Shown here: positions 38,911-49,542 of the stretch, in pieces | How positions within the stretch are numbered: the first letter of the stretch is position 1 | How the letters are laid out: every line of letters begins with the position of its first letter | Assembly: GCA_015060225.1 (NCBI GenBank) | Contig: SUYX01000003.1 | Location: forward strand, 38,884 to 102,883 | Length of the DNA stretch: 64,000 bases | Direction: 5' to 3' | Source: Bacteroidales bacterium | GTDB lineage: Bacteria; Bacteroidota; Bacteroidia; Bacteroidales; UBA932 | Translations under genes and position numbers: made by a program | The notes under the pieces: model-generated | Told to the model about the DNA's origin: nothing | Databases searched by the model: none | What the model saw: only the letters and a program-made list of their open reading frames with translations

Positions 38911-40027
38911 TCCAAACTATATTTTTGTAAAGAACCCCATTGATTTTAATAAATATACAAATCGCGAGCTCCTTCAGTACTGTTTGGGAGCCACTATGTA
39001 TATGCCAGGTATAAAAGATTTTGCGCAAGCAGTTATTGACAAGAGGTATCCTGGATTGACTTCAATGGTAATGTGTTTTGAAGATGCATGTAAAGAGGAG
39101 GATGTTCCAGCTGCTGAACTGAACAGTATCAATGTGCTCGAAACCCTTGCTAATGCTGTAGATGAGGGTTTACTTAAATACGAAGATATCCCTTTGATAT
39201 TCTTCCGTGTTCGTAGTGTTGAGCAGTTCAAGCATTTTGCATCTATGCTTCAGCCGAGGCACTTAAAATTCTTGTGTGGCTTCAACTTCCCTAAATTCAA
39301 TAGTCTAACTGCGGCCCCTTATATGGAGCATTTGGTTGAATTGAATGCGAAGTTTGGAGAAATCATTTATGGTATGCCTATAATTGAAGATTCACGTGTG
39401 GCTTATAAGGAAACGCGACTACTGGAACTTATGGCAATCAAAAATGTATGTGATTGTCATAAGAAATTGATATTGAACATTCGTGTCGGCGGAACAGATT
39501 TTTCGAGTTGTTTTGGTGTACGAAGGGGTATTAACTATACCATTTATGATATCATGACTGTTAGTAATTGTTTGATGGATATATTGAATGTTTTTACTCG
39601 TAATAATGACTATACGGTAAGTGGGCCTGTCTGGGAATATTTTAAGGCAAACAAGCGTATGAAAAATATGAATGAACTCCCAAAGGTTGATTTGCAACAA
39701 ACCCTTTTAAAGCGAAAGGCAGTTGTGAATGATGCAGTGGATGGTTTGATGCGTGAGCTGGTCCTTGACCAGGCTAATGGATTTATGGGTAAGACTTGTA
39801 TTCATCCAACACATCTTAATTATATCAATGGAATGCTTGCAGTTACTAAGGATGAGTATGATGATGCTTATCAGATTATGCATACTTCTGGTGGAGTGAT
39901 TCAAGGTAGTAAGGGTATGAATGAGATAGGTCCTCATAAGGCCTGGGCACAACGAATAATGATGCGTTCAGAAGCTTATGGCGTAATAGAACATGATGGT
40001 AGTTATATAGAATTGTTTGGAGTATAG
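38891..40027 (+). CDS. HpcH/HpaI aldolase / CitE-like lyase family protein
   Basis: GATMYMPGIKDF, MVMCFEDACKEEDVPAAE, IFFRVRSVEQF, GKTCIHPTHLNYINGM. Confidence 0.82.
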   Translation: MIHHQYNPNYIFVKNPIDFNKYTNRELLQYCLGATMYMPGIKDFAQAVIDKRYPGLTSMVMCFEDACKEEDVPAAELNSINVLETLANAVDEGLLKYEDIPLIFFRVRSVEQFKHFASMLQPRHLKFLCGFNFPKFNSLTAAPYMEHLVELNAKFGEIIYGMPIIEDSRVAYKETRLLELMAIKNVCDCHKKLILNIRVGGTDFSSCFGVRRGINYTIYDIMTVSNCLMDILNVFTRNNDYTVSGPVWEYFKANKRMKNMNELPKVDLQQTLLKRKAVVNDAVDGLMRELVLDQANGFMGKTCIHPTHLNYINGMLAVTKDEYDDAYQIMHTSGGVIQGSKGMNEIGPHKAWAQRIMMRSEAYGVIEHDGSYIELFGV

Positions 40028-40029
40028 GC

Positions 40030-41042
40030 GTGATTAAGCATTATAATTATTGTATAGACTTCATAAAAGGTATAGCTTGTATCTTCGTTGTATTTATGCA
40101 TTGCGAGTTTCCAGGTATTATGGGGTGGGGATTGCTATACAATCTATCAGTCGTTTCTGTGTCCCTTTCTTTTTTATGGTGTCTGGTTATTTCTGTTATC
40201 AATATGTTTCTGTTAAAAAAGGCGGGGCAAATTGTAATCAAAGACTATTTTTTAATAAGAAAGTTAGGCATATATTTAAGATTACATTAAATGCTTCTTT
40301 GTTTTATCTTTTATTTATTATTACCCAATCCTATTTATTTAATAATATCACTTGGAAAGTAACATTGGAAGATTTCAAGCATTTTTTGTTATTTAATTTA
40401 CCTCCAATTATTGCTGGTCAATATTGGTTTTTGTTTGCTCTACTTTATGTATATCTCTTATATTCAATTATAGAAAGATTTGGACTACTGAAATATGCAT
40501 ACCGTTTTGCTGGATTTATCTTTCTACTTTATATAATCATGGCACAAGGAATGCATTTAGCAGGGATATCTACTCCTAACATGTATTATAGGAACTTTTT
40601 AGTCGAAGGCTTTCCATTTTTCATGTTAGGACATTATATTCACAAAAATCAATCCATTTTACATATAAGCAACCACACATTAGTTCTCACGATTATCATA
40701 ACAACTTTATTGTGTTTGTTAGAACGTTATTTGTTGGGAAGAGATTTTGGTGTTAACATCATTACCATACCTCAAGTATTCTGTCTTTTCCTTTATGCGG
40801 TAAACAATCCACAACAACTAAAAGGTTTTATCCAAGAAGTTGGTAAACGATATTCGTTGTATGTCTATATTTTACATCCATTTGTATGGCATGTATTAAT
40901 ATTAATATATGGACACTATCATTTACAAAACAATATTTCGGCGTTATATTCAATGCCTATATTAGTGTTATCTATTTCTTTATTATTATCACATTTTGTT
41001 TATATGGGTAATAATGCCAAACTATTAACTCAACGTAAATAG
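40030..41042 (+). pseudogene. acyltransferase-3 family protein split by a frameshift
   Basis: frame 1 gives MIKHYNYCIDFIKGIACIFVVFMHCEFPGIMGW, frame 2 (40050..41042) continues SRFCVPFFFMVSGYF...; shift at the ggggtgggg tract near 40125-40135. Confidence 0.8.
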
Positions 41043-41046
41043 ATTT

Positions 41047-42024
41047 ATGCCTAAAATTCTTCATACATATCGTTATACCGGTCGTCCGTGGGAAATACTA
41101 CAGTCTGTAGTACCCGAAGGATATACCATAAAGACTCTTGATGAGCCAACTTATGAGCAATTATTAAAGGAAGTGGTTGATGCAGACTATCTTCTTGTTA
41201 GTGGTCGTTTGCCTATAGACAAAGGAGTTTTGGATGCAGCCAAGAATCTGAAAATGATTCAGCGTACTGGTGTAGGTACCGAAATGCTGGATAAAGAGGA
41301 GATAAAACGCAGAGGGATACCGGTATATGTGAATGCGGGGGTAAATGCCCGTAGCGTAGCCGAACACACCTTTGCACTGATGATGGCTTGCCTGAAAAGG
41401 ATTCCAGCAATTGATAAGCAAGTACGCAGTGGTATATGGAAGAAACAGGAAACCGGTACATCGTGTTTTGAACTGTATGGAAAAACGGTTGGCTTGGTTG
41501 GCATGGGAGCTATCGGCAAACAAGTAGCGGAATATCTGCATGTATTCGGTGCGAGAATCCTTTATACAGATCTTTATAGACTTCCGTTGGAACAAGAAGA
41601 AAGATTGGAAGCTACATATGTTCCATCTTTTGAAGAAATATTACCCCAAGTGGATATTCTTTCTTTCCACTGTCCATTAACCTCCGAAAATAAAGAAATT
41701 CTCAATGAAAAGACTTTGTCTATAATAAAGTCCGGAGCAATTATTATCAATACAGCACGAGGAAAACTTATTGATGAAGTTGCACTTTATCTTGCATTGA
41801 AAGAAGGAAAAATTCATGCGGCAGGTTTGGATGTTCATTACGAAGAACCCATATCCATCAATATTCATCCTTTATCAACTTTGAACAATGTGATTCTAAC
41901 ACCTCATATTGGTGGATTGTCTTTTGAAACTTTTCATACTATGATGAAAGATGCTATTGAGAACATTATAATGTTTGATAAGAGAGATTTCCAATCCATA
42001 GAAAATAAAGTTTTAAAATTATGA
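41047..42024 (+). CDS. D-isomer-specific 2-hydroxyacid dehydrogenase
   Basis: GKTVGLVGMGAIGKQVAEYLHVFGARILYTD; INTARGKLIDEVAL; TPHIGG. Confidence 0.93.
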   Translation: MPKILHTYRYTGRPWEILQSVVPEGYTIKTLDEPTYEQLLKEVVDADYLLVSGRLPIDKGVLDAAKNLKMIQRTGVGTEMLDKEEIKRRGIPVYVNAGVNARSVAEHTFALMMACLKRIPAIDKQVRSGIWKKQETGTSCFELYGKTVGLVGMGAIGKQVAEYLHVFGARILYTDLYRLPLEQEERLEATYVPSFEEILPQVDILSFHCPLTSENKEILNEKTLSIIKSGAIIINTARGKLIDEVALYLALKEGKIHAAGLDVHYEEPISINIHPLSTLNNVILTPHIGGLSFETFHTMMKDAIENIIMFDKRDFQSIENKVLKL

Positions 42025-43107
42025 ATATGATAATGCATATCATTAAAAGAATAATTCGAACATTATTCCCCTATTTTTATTTAAATATTAAAGTTAAAAA
42101 GTTTGACACTTCTACTGTGATATATAAAAAAATGACTTATGAATCATTTTTGGAACAAGCATTTAGAGATTTTCGTCCAGAACTTTCGTATACAGAGAAA
42201 AAACAATTAAAAGACGATATATTACGTACTTATTTGAAAGATAGAACACGTCCCGATGAATATTTTTTGTATCAATGATACAAAAAATGAAATAGAAAGG
42301 AATGCTTATCTACCGCAAGCATTAAAGGATGTTTTACTTGTTTCCTATTATAAAGGGAATGTTGAAAATACAATACATATTCTGAGGAATAAATACTCGT
42401 TTTATCAATTAGCAAAGGATTTCTTTAAACGAGATGTTATATTCATTGGTAATGAAACAAATAATATAGTACAGTTTAAAGAATTTTGTCAAAAGCATCA
42501 TAAATTCATAGCCAAGGAGGTAGATGGTGGATGTGGGGTAGGTATTAAAATTATAGACACAAAAAAATTTGAAACTATTGAAGATATATATACAGACTTA
42601 TCCACAACTGCTACATGGATTGTTGAGGAACTCATTCAGCAACATCCTGAAATATCATCTTATAATGAATCATCTGTGAATACAGTCCGTTTTCCTTCTT
42701 TTAGGCATGGAGCTAAGGTGGTGGCTGCACGTCCTTGCATGCGATTTGGGAGAAAGGGAAGTGTTGTAGATAATGCAGGTCAAAGTGGAATGTTTGTTTC
42801 AGTTGATTTGAATACGGGAAAAATAATAACAGATGCATTTGATGAACATGGTCATAAATATGGTGCACATCCTGATTCAAAGAAAGTATTTAAGGGGTTT
42901 GTAATTCCACAATGGAAAGAATTGATAGAGGTTGCTCGTAAAGCCCATCTTTCTCTTCCAGAAAATCAAGTTTATGTAGCATTTGATTTTGCTCTTTCCG
43001 ATAAAGGATGGGTCATAGTTGAAGGAAACTGGGGGGATTGGATTCTTCAACAAACTAGTCTTGAAATGGGACTTAGAGAAGAATTTATTGCATTATTGAG
43101 GGGGTAA
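42021..43107 (+). pseudogene. sugar-transfer-associated ATP-grasp protein split by a frameshift
   Basis: ORF 42021..42278 (…RPDEYFLYQ*) overlaps ORF 42256..43107 (…INDTKNEIERNAYLPQ…KFIAKEVDGGCGVGIKI…WIVEELIQQHPEISSYNESSVNTVR); shift at tattttttg. Confidence 0.72.
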
Positions 43108-43134
43108 ATGAGAACGGAATAATTTGTATTATTT

Positions 43135-44150
43135 TTCAATTAGTTATTATGCTTAATTTTAGATATATATAATAGGTTATTGTGTAAGCTGAAACTTACG
43201 ACAGAACTTGAATTAACACGTAAGAGTCGTAACCAATTTGAAGATAAATATCTTGGGTATGCTAACTTCCTTGAAATTACGGATAAGAGTTGAAATTATT
43301 TCAAGAGACATGGCCAATGTGGAATATTGAAAAAAAAGATTTAACATGGGCTAGAGTTTATAAAAGATAATGGGGCTTTTCTCCTTATATTATAGGGAAT
43401 TGGCATACGTTGTTATTGCGTAAGATGTTTAATCCTTATGAACAATTATCTTCATTTGAAAATAAAGGGATAGTTGACGTATTATTCCCAGAAATCCCTT
43501 TTCCAAAGGCCTATGTGAGAAGAATACAAAATGTATATTATGATGTTAATATGAATAAGATTAGCGAAAAAGAAGCTATAAGTATTCTGAGACAATACAA
43601 TAATTACATTATAAAACCTTCTTTTGGCACTTTTCAAGGAAAAGGGGTAGAGAAAATTTCATTAAATAAAGAATCAGAGGAAAATATTATTTTAGAATCA
43701 TTTAATAACCAAAATAATGATTTTATAGTTCAGGAAGTAATAGAACAACATTCTGATATTGCAGCATTAAATCCAACTAGTTTAAATTGTTGTCGGGTAA
43801 CTTCTATTTATATTGATGGATATTATGGATGTTCAACAATGATTTAAATAGGGAAAAAATGGTCTAATGTTGACAACTGGCATAGTTCATATTTATGTGG
43901 TGTTACTTCTGATGGTAAATTATTAGAAAAAGCCTACGACAATCATTTAAATAGTGTATCAAAAACAGATAATGGAATTGTTTTTGGAGGGATAGAACTT
44001 CCTTGTTTTAAAGAAATGGTGAATTTAGTAGAAAAACTTCATAAGAAATATTTTGCAATTTGTGGGGTGATAGGATGGGATATATTTATAGATAAAAATA
44101 ATCACCCAAGAATTATTGAAGCAAATGGAAAAAGCAAGACGACCTTTTTT
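43135..44150 (+). pseudogene. decayed second sugar-transfer-associated ATP-grasp gene
   Basis: 43410..43847 IIKPSFGTFQGKGVEKISL...FIVQEVIEQHSDIAALNPTSLNCCRVTS then in-frame TAA, continuing IGKKWSNVDNWHSSYLCGV...ICGVIGWDIFIDKNNHPRIIEANGKSKT; stops throughout the 5' part. Confidence 0.75.
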
Positions 44151-44519
44151 TGGAATTTAATTAAACAAACAATAGGGGTATGCCTTATTGTTTGTGGATT
44201 ACTTGTTTATGGGATGAAAGGTTTATTACTAGGTATGGTTTTTAATTCTTGGCAACATTATATTGTAAATGCGTTTTTAGTTTCAAAGCACATAGGATAC
44301 AATATAATAAAACAAATGCATGATTTAATGCCAATCTTAATATTATCGTGTATTTCTTTAATTGTTTCACTACTTTTTGGAAAGTTCATAACAATTTCAC
44401 CTTACAGTGATGCTATAATTAAAGCTATAATATTCTTATCTGTCTATTGTATAAGTGTAAGACTTTTCAAAATAGAAGCGTATAATAGTTTTAAAAATAT
44501 GCTTCCATCCATTATTTAA
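44150..44519 (+). pseudogene. C-terminal fragment of a Wzx-like flippase fused in frame to the ATP-grasp remnant
   Basis: IKQTIGVCLIVCGLLVYGMKGLLLGMVFNSWQHYIVNAFLVSKHIGYNIIKQMHDLMPILILS... multi-TM tail. Confidence 0.65.
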
Positions 44520-44536
44520 AAATTTAGGGGAAATAA

Positions 44537-45883
44537 ATGACAAACCAGATCATTCAACATATAAGATCCATAACTCCGGAAAGCATATCTCAAGAAATCT
44601 TTCAACAAACTAAAAAATGTTTGGTTGATTATCTAGCAGTAACAATACCAGGTGTATGTTCTTTCTCGAACAAGACACTTAATTATATTCAAACAATAGG
44701 TCATGGTAGTGAAAACGCTACTATAATTGGACTAAATTGCAAAACAGATATGCAAACAGCTGCCCTTATCAATGGCATGAATGCCCATGTTATTGAGTTG
44801 GACGATGGTCATAGACATGGGGCGCTACATATTGGAAGTACCATTTTTTCTGCTCTTTTGGCAGTAGCAGAAAAAGAAGACCTTTCGAGTGAAGATTTTC
44901 TGTATGGTGCAATAATAGGATATGAAGTAACTGTTCGTTTAGCGTGTGCTGTTCAGCCAGGGAATAAACTTAAAGGGTATCATGCGACTGGCACATGTGG
45001 CACAGTAGGTGCTACAATGGCAATAGCTGCAGCCCTAGGATTCGATGAGGAGCAGATGAAATCAGCTTTATCTGCTGCTGTGACTTGTGCGGCGGGTGTA
45101 TTGGAAATGCAGGAAGATAATGCAGATTATAAGCCTCTCAATGTAGGTCGTGCAGCTATGGATGCGGTTGCTGCAGCTTATTTAGGTAAAGCACGTTTTA
45201 CACCGCCATTCGATGCGATAGGTGGCAAGAGAGGATTCCTTAAAGTGATGACTGATGAGCCAAAGACAAAATACATTACAGAATTTGATAAAAATTCTCC
45301 ATTGGCTATTATGCAGATATATATGAAAACCTATGCTGCATGTCGTCATACTCATCCGGCTATTGAGGCTGCTCTAACTCTAAGAAAAAAATATAGTTTT
45401 TTGCCTCAGGATATTGCATCCATCGAAGTGGAAGCTTATAAACTTGCTGTTGCAGGTCATGATCATACAGACATATTGGGTATAAGCTCTGCAAAGATGA
45501 GTTTGCCATTCAGTGTTTCTTTAGCTTTATGTAAGGGCTGTGTAGGTATGGATGCTTTTAATGAAGAAAATGTAAAGAATGAAACCATTTTAGCACTTAC
45601 AAAGAAAGTAGTAGTTAAAGAAAACGAGGAATTATCTTCGTGGGTACCTAAGAAGAGGGCTTCCATATTACATATTACTATGACTGATGGCAGGGTGTTT
45701 ACTCATCAAGTAGATTATCCTAAAGGAGAACCTGAAAATCCATTGTCAGATAATGAGATAGAAGAGAAATTTATTTCACTTGCCATGTCCAGTGGTTTTA
45801 CTATGGAACATTGTAATGACATTTTGCACACTATCAAGCAACCATCTTTTAAACTTAAAACTCTTTTGGAAAAATTAAATTGA
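44537..45883 (+). CDS. MmgE/PrpD family protein
   Basis: KKCLVDYLAVTIPG, INGMNAHVIELDDGHRHGALHIGSTIFSALLAVAE, YHATGTCGTVGATMAIAAALG. Confidence 0.9.
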   Translation: MTNQIIQHIRSITPESISQEIFQQTKKCLVDYLAVTIPGVCSFSNKTLNYIQTIGHGSENATIIGLNCKTDMQTAALINGMNAHVIELDDGHRHGALHIGSTIFSALLAVAEKEDLSSEDFLYGAIIGYEVTVRLACAVQPGNKLKGYHATGTCGTVGATMAIAAALGFDEEQMKSALSAAVTCAAGVLEMQEDNADYKPLNVGRAAMDAVAAAYLGKARFTPPFDAIGGKRGFLKVMTDEPKTKYITEFDKNSPLAIMQIYMKTYAACRHTHPAIEAALTLRKKYSFLPQDIASIEVEAYKLAVAGHDHTDILGISSAKMSLPFSVSLALCKGCVGMDAFNEENVKNETILALTKKVVVKENEELSSWVPKKRASILHITMTDGRVFTHQVDYPKGEPENPLSDNEIEEKFISLAMSSGFTMEHCNDILHTIKQPSFKLKTLLEKLN

Positions 45884-45884
45884 T

Positions 45885-46391
45885 ATGATACAGTTAACAA
45901 CCCCATTCAAGGAAGAAGATATTGCCCAGTTAAAAGTGGGTGATGTAGTTTCCATCTCTGGATATATCTATACTGGGCGTGATGCGGTATTACCAAAGAT
46001 TGTGAAGCATGCCGAAGAGGGAACTTTGTTCGATGTGAATGTTGACCTTCAAGGACAGGTAATTTTTCATACGGCAGTAAGCCCTGCAGGTGTGGGACCA
46101 ACTTCTAGTAATAAGTTGGAAATAGAGTCTAGTTTTGAGCCTCTTTCGCGCCATGGTATAAAGATGCATCTTGGTAAAGGAGCTATCAAACCAGAGACAG
46201 TAAAAGCCTTAGCAAAAAACAATGCAGTATTTGCTATCATTCCGCCAGTAACTGCACTTTTGGGAAGTCAGACTACTGAGAAAGAAGTGGTTTGCTACCC
46301 GGAGTTGGGAATGGAGGCTTTACACAGAATTAAAGTAGAAAACTATAAGGCAATCATTGCTGCAGCAAAGGGTGAAAGTATTTATGAATAA
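45885..46391 (+). CDS. class I fumarate hydratase / L-tartrate dehydratase-type beta subunit
   Basis: LKVGDVVSISGYIYTGRDAVLPKI; HTAVSPAGVGPTSSNKLEIESSFEPLSRHGIKMHLGKGAI. Confidence 0.9.
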   Translation: MIQLTTPFKEEDIAQLKVGDVVSISGYIYTGRDAVLPKIVKHAEEGTLFDVNVDLQGQVIFHTAVSPAGVGPTSSNKLEIESSFEPLSRHGIKMHLGKGAIKPETVKALAKNNAVFAIIPPVTALLGSQTTEKEVVCYPELGMEALHRIKVENYKAIIAAAKGESIYE

Positions 46392-47232
46392 TATAATTGA
46401 AAAAGTGGCTTCTTGCCTTGTGAAGGCTGGCAGCACGTTTCGTGAAGATCAGAAGGAGGCTTATCGTAAAGCCATTGCTAAAGAACCAGGAACACCATCG
46501 TGTTGGGTAATGCAACAGGTGTTAGAAAATGCCTTAGTCGCTGAAAAATCTTGTGGCCCATTGTGTGATGATACTGGTATCCCACACGTATATATTGAGG
46601 TGGGAAAGAATAGAGCCCTTACAGGTCAGATGATTGCTGATATTAATGAGGGTATCAAAGAAGGTCTTCGTAAACTTCCAGGGCGTCCAATGGCTATTAA
46701 AGGTGATGATTATGAGCGTATTGACCAAAGTGGAGGATTGAACGAAGATAGTGGTGCTTTGTTGCCATCCCCTTTCCTAATAAGAGAGTGTGAAGATAAT
46801 AATATTGTGCGCTTGACTATATTGATGCTTGGTGGTGGACCAGCTATTCGCGGAATAACGCAACGCATCTTCCATAAGCATAGTGTGCAGGTTGTGATTG
46901 ATGAGATTGTTAACCGTGCTATCCCAGCAGTCAGCCAACTTGGCTGTTCTCCTTGTACTTTGGCTATCGGTATTGGTCGTTCACAGTTTGAAGCTACCAG
47001 CTTGATGATGGAAGCAATGGTTAAAGGCGATTATGGCGTACAGAGTGAATTTGAGAAGACAATTACAGATAAGGTCAATGAATCAAAAACAGGTGCCCTT
47101 GGTTTAGGTGGAAAGACATCGGTTCTTGCTACTTTTGTTAAAGTAGGTCCTCAGAGAGCAAGTGGTGTAAGAGTCGTGGCATTGAGACCGTGTTGTTGTT
47201 TTGAGCCTAGAAGGGCTAGTGCTGAGTTGTAA
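46384..47232 (+). CDS. class I fumarate hydratase / L-tartrate dehydratase-type alpha subunit
   Basis: CGPLCDDTGIPHVYIEVG; MLGGGPAIRGITQRIFHKHS; GCSPCTLAIGIGRSQFEATSLMMEA. Confidence 0.9.
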   Translation: MNNIIEKVASCLVKAGSTFREDQKEAYRKAIAKEPGTPSCWVMQQVLENALVAEKSCGPLCDDTGIPHVYIEVGKNRALTGQMIADINEGIKEGLRKLPGRPMAIKGDDYERIDQSGGLNEDSGALLPSPFLIRECEDNNIVRLTILMLGGGPAIRGITQRIFHKHSVQVVIDEIVNRAIPAVSQLGCSPCTLAIGIGRSQFEATSLMMEAMVKGDYGVQSEFEKTITDKVNESKTGALGLGGKTSVLATFVKVGPQRASGVRVVALRPCCCFEPRRASAEL

Positions 47233-47387
47233 ATGATTTCTAGGTGCACAAGTGGATGTGTGGTTGTGAAGCGATATCACTGGTTATGGATTAAAATGTA
47301 ATGTATTATAAAAATTTACTTTAAATATCTCTACAAGTTGATAATAATGTAGAGTAATCGTTGGAGAGAAATATGTACTAAAATTAG

Positions 47388-48671
47388 ATGGTTAATCGTT
47401 TAACAAATAAATTTCGTTTTGGAGTTTTAATTAATATGATACCCATTATGGGGTTGATGTTGATTTACTCTACTCCTTTTTTGACAGCTTCAGTATTGCC
47501 AATAACGACATTATTGTTGTCGTTTATGTGGTTATTTCATACACTTATTATAACAGGAAGAATTAATTTTATTCTTAATAAGAAGACAAAGTGGTGGATA
47601 TTGTATTATTTATTAGGTTTTTTAATGATATTAATAGGTTTGTCAAGTGTTGTTTTCAATTTTCAGATAGCATCATTCCCTAAGTATATCATTCCTATAA
47701 TGGGATACTTCATCATTAAGTATTATAATGTAAGAGAATTAAAGATATTAGTATTTTTTTTCTCATTAGTTTTTTATGGTAATCTGGCTTGGAATATTTT
47801 AATTGACATACAACAACCAGATCTCTTTGAAACCTTGACGAACTCTGAAGAGTCGAGAGAACTATCAACAATGCTGAATCTAGCGACGACAAGTCACAAC
47901 TTATTGTGTTTTTTTGGTGTTGGCGCTTTGTGGATGTGTATTGAGAATGTTCGAGGTTTTGTAAAGAATATTATTCTTATTATACTTTTACTTATTTTGG
48001 TTTATTTTATGCTTATTGTTAACACTAGAGGAACTACGACATTGTTATTAGGAGTTCTTGCAATAGGTATATATCTTGCTCGAAATGAACCCAATATAAA
48101 TAGGAGAAGATACTATAAATTCTGGATTATAACGTTATCCGTATTATTAGTATGTGTTATAACACCTCTACTGATGTTTATCGTTGAACACATTCAATCA
48201 GAGAGACTGGCGGATAGACTCAATGACATTTTAACTTTAACAACTAGTGGTGATATAAATAGCTTGCCAGAAGGTAGTTTTGCTTTAAGGATTACTTTGA
48301 GTAAAGTCAGTCTAAATACTTTTTTTTCAAACCCTATTAATATGTTAATTGGGATTGGTGAGCAATCTTATCATATTGGAGATGATTTGTCCAAGGTAAG
48401 GATCGGTATGCACTCGGAGTTTATTGATGTCTTGGCTCGTAATGGAATTATAGGAGCATTTATATACTTTAAAATTTTGAAGAATTATATTTCTACGTTG
48501 CATTCATTGTCTGATAATAGGAATATCACGAAATATGTGGATGTTTTCTTCTTTGTGTTTATTATCTACGGATTCTTAAATAATGTGTTTCAACCATTTA
48601 TTTTATTGTTTTTGTTTATTGTATATCCAGTATTAATTGTTTTATTAAATACTCAAAAAAATGGAAAATAG
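47388..48671 (+). CDS. O-antigen polymerase / ligase-like membrane protein (Wzy candidate)
   Basis: multi-TM; LLIGIGEQSYHIGDDLSKVRIGMHSEFIDVLARNGIIGAFIYF Wzy-type periplasmic loop. Confidence 0.8.
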   Translation: MVNRLTNKFRFGVLINMIPIMGLMLIYSTPFLTASVLPITTLLLSFMWLFHTLIITGRINFILNKKTKWWILYYLLGFLMILIGLSSVVFNFQIASFPKYIIPIMGYFIIKYYNVRELKILVFFFSLVFYGNLAWNILIDIQQPDLFETLTNSEESRELSTMLNLATTSHNLLCFFGVGALWMCIENVRGFVKNIILIILLLILVYFMLIVNTRGTTTLLLGVLAIGIYLARNEPNINRRRYYKFWIITLSVLLVCVITPLLMFIVEHIQSERLADRLNDILTLTTSGDINSLPEGSFALRITLSKVSLNTFFSNPINMLIGIGEQSYHIGDDLSKVRIGMHSEFIDVLARNGIIGAFIYFKILKNYISTLHSLSDNRNITKYVDVFFFVFIIYGFLNNVFQPFILLFLFIVYPVLIVLLNTQKNGK

Positions 48672-49542
48672 AAATATAATTGATCGTCATCCCGTTTTGC
48701 ACAAAATATACCATGATTCTTTTTTGTCTGGTCTTTTACATTTTGTAAAACAAGCTGCTATTTTTGTTAAATATAAGTATAGGGCTGCCATACAATATTT
48801 ATTATCAGTTCCGCGAGAATTAGGATTCAAAGATTCCCGTTTTCTGCCTTTGAAGACATATAAAGATAAGTATAAGGGGAAAAGATGTTTTATCACATGT
48901 ACAGGGCCAAGTCTTACTATATCAGATTTAGAAATGCTTGAAGGAGAATATGTTTTTGGTATGAATTCGATTGCTCTTATTCATGATAAAACTTCTTGGA
49001 AACCAGATTTTTATGGCATACAGGATTCATGTGTTTTTCATAAGTTGAAAGATAATATTTTTTCTACAGACAATGGTGTCATATTTGCTCCTTACTCTTA
49101 TAGAAAGAAATATAATACACCGAGTAGCTGGATATATTGGCATATGTGTGGTGCGTATCATCTTTATGAAATGATATATCCAATGAAGTATTTTGCAAAA
49201 TATAGTAATGATTGTTACACTAGAATCTATGATGGGTATACGATCACATACTCAATTATCCAATTGGCGACTTATATGGGATTTGATGAGATTTACCTAT
49301 TAGGGGCAGATTGTTCATATATGGGAAAGAAACAGCATTTTATAGAAACAGGACATTACGATCCTGGGTTCATGCATGCTGGTGATCGACTTTATGCTTC
49401 CTATAGAGTTGCAAAGGAATATGCAGAAAAGAATAATATAAAGATTTTTAATGCTACGAGAGGCGGATGCCTTGAATTATTTCAAAGGGTGAAATTGGAA
49501 GAAATTATTGCAAAGCAAGAAAAAAATAAAACTTATCAATGA
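48661..49542 (+). CDS. DUF115/MptE-like protein
   Basis: KGKRCFITCTGPSLTISDLEMLEGEYVFGMNSI; YLLGADCSYMG. Confidence 0.6.
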   Translation: MENRNIIDRHPVLHKIYHDSFLSGLLHFVKQAAIFVKYKYRAAIQYLLSVPRELGFKDSRFLPLKTYKDKYKGKRCFITCTGPSLTISDLEMLEGEYVFGMNSIALIHDKTSWKPDFYGIQDSCVFHKLKDNIFSTDNGVIFAPYSYRKKYNTPSSWIYWHMCGAYHLYEMIYPMKYFAKYSNDCYTRIYDGYTITYSIIQLATYMGFDEIYLLGADCSYMGKKQHFIETGHYDPGFMHAGDRLYASYRVAKEYAEKNNIKIFNATRGGCLELFQRVKLEEIIAKQEKNKTYQ

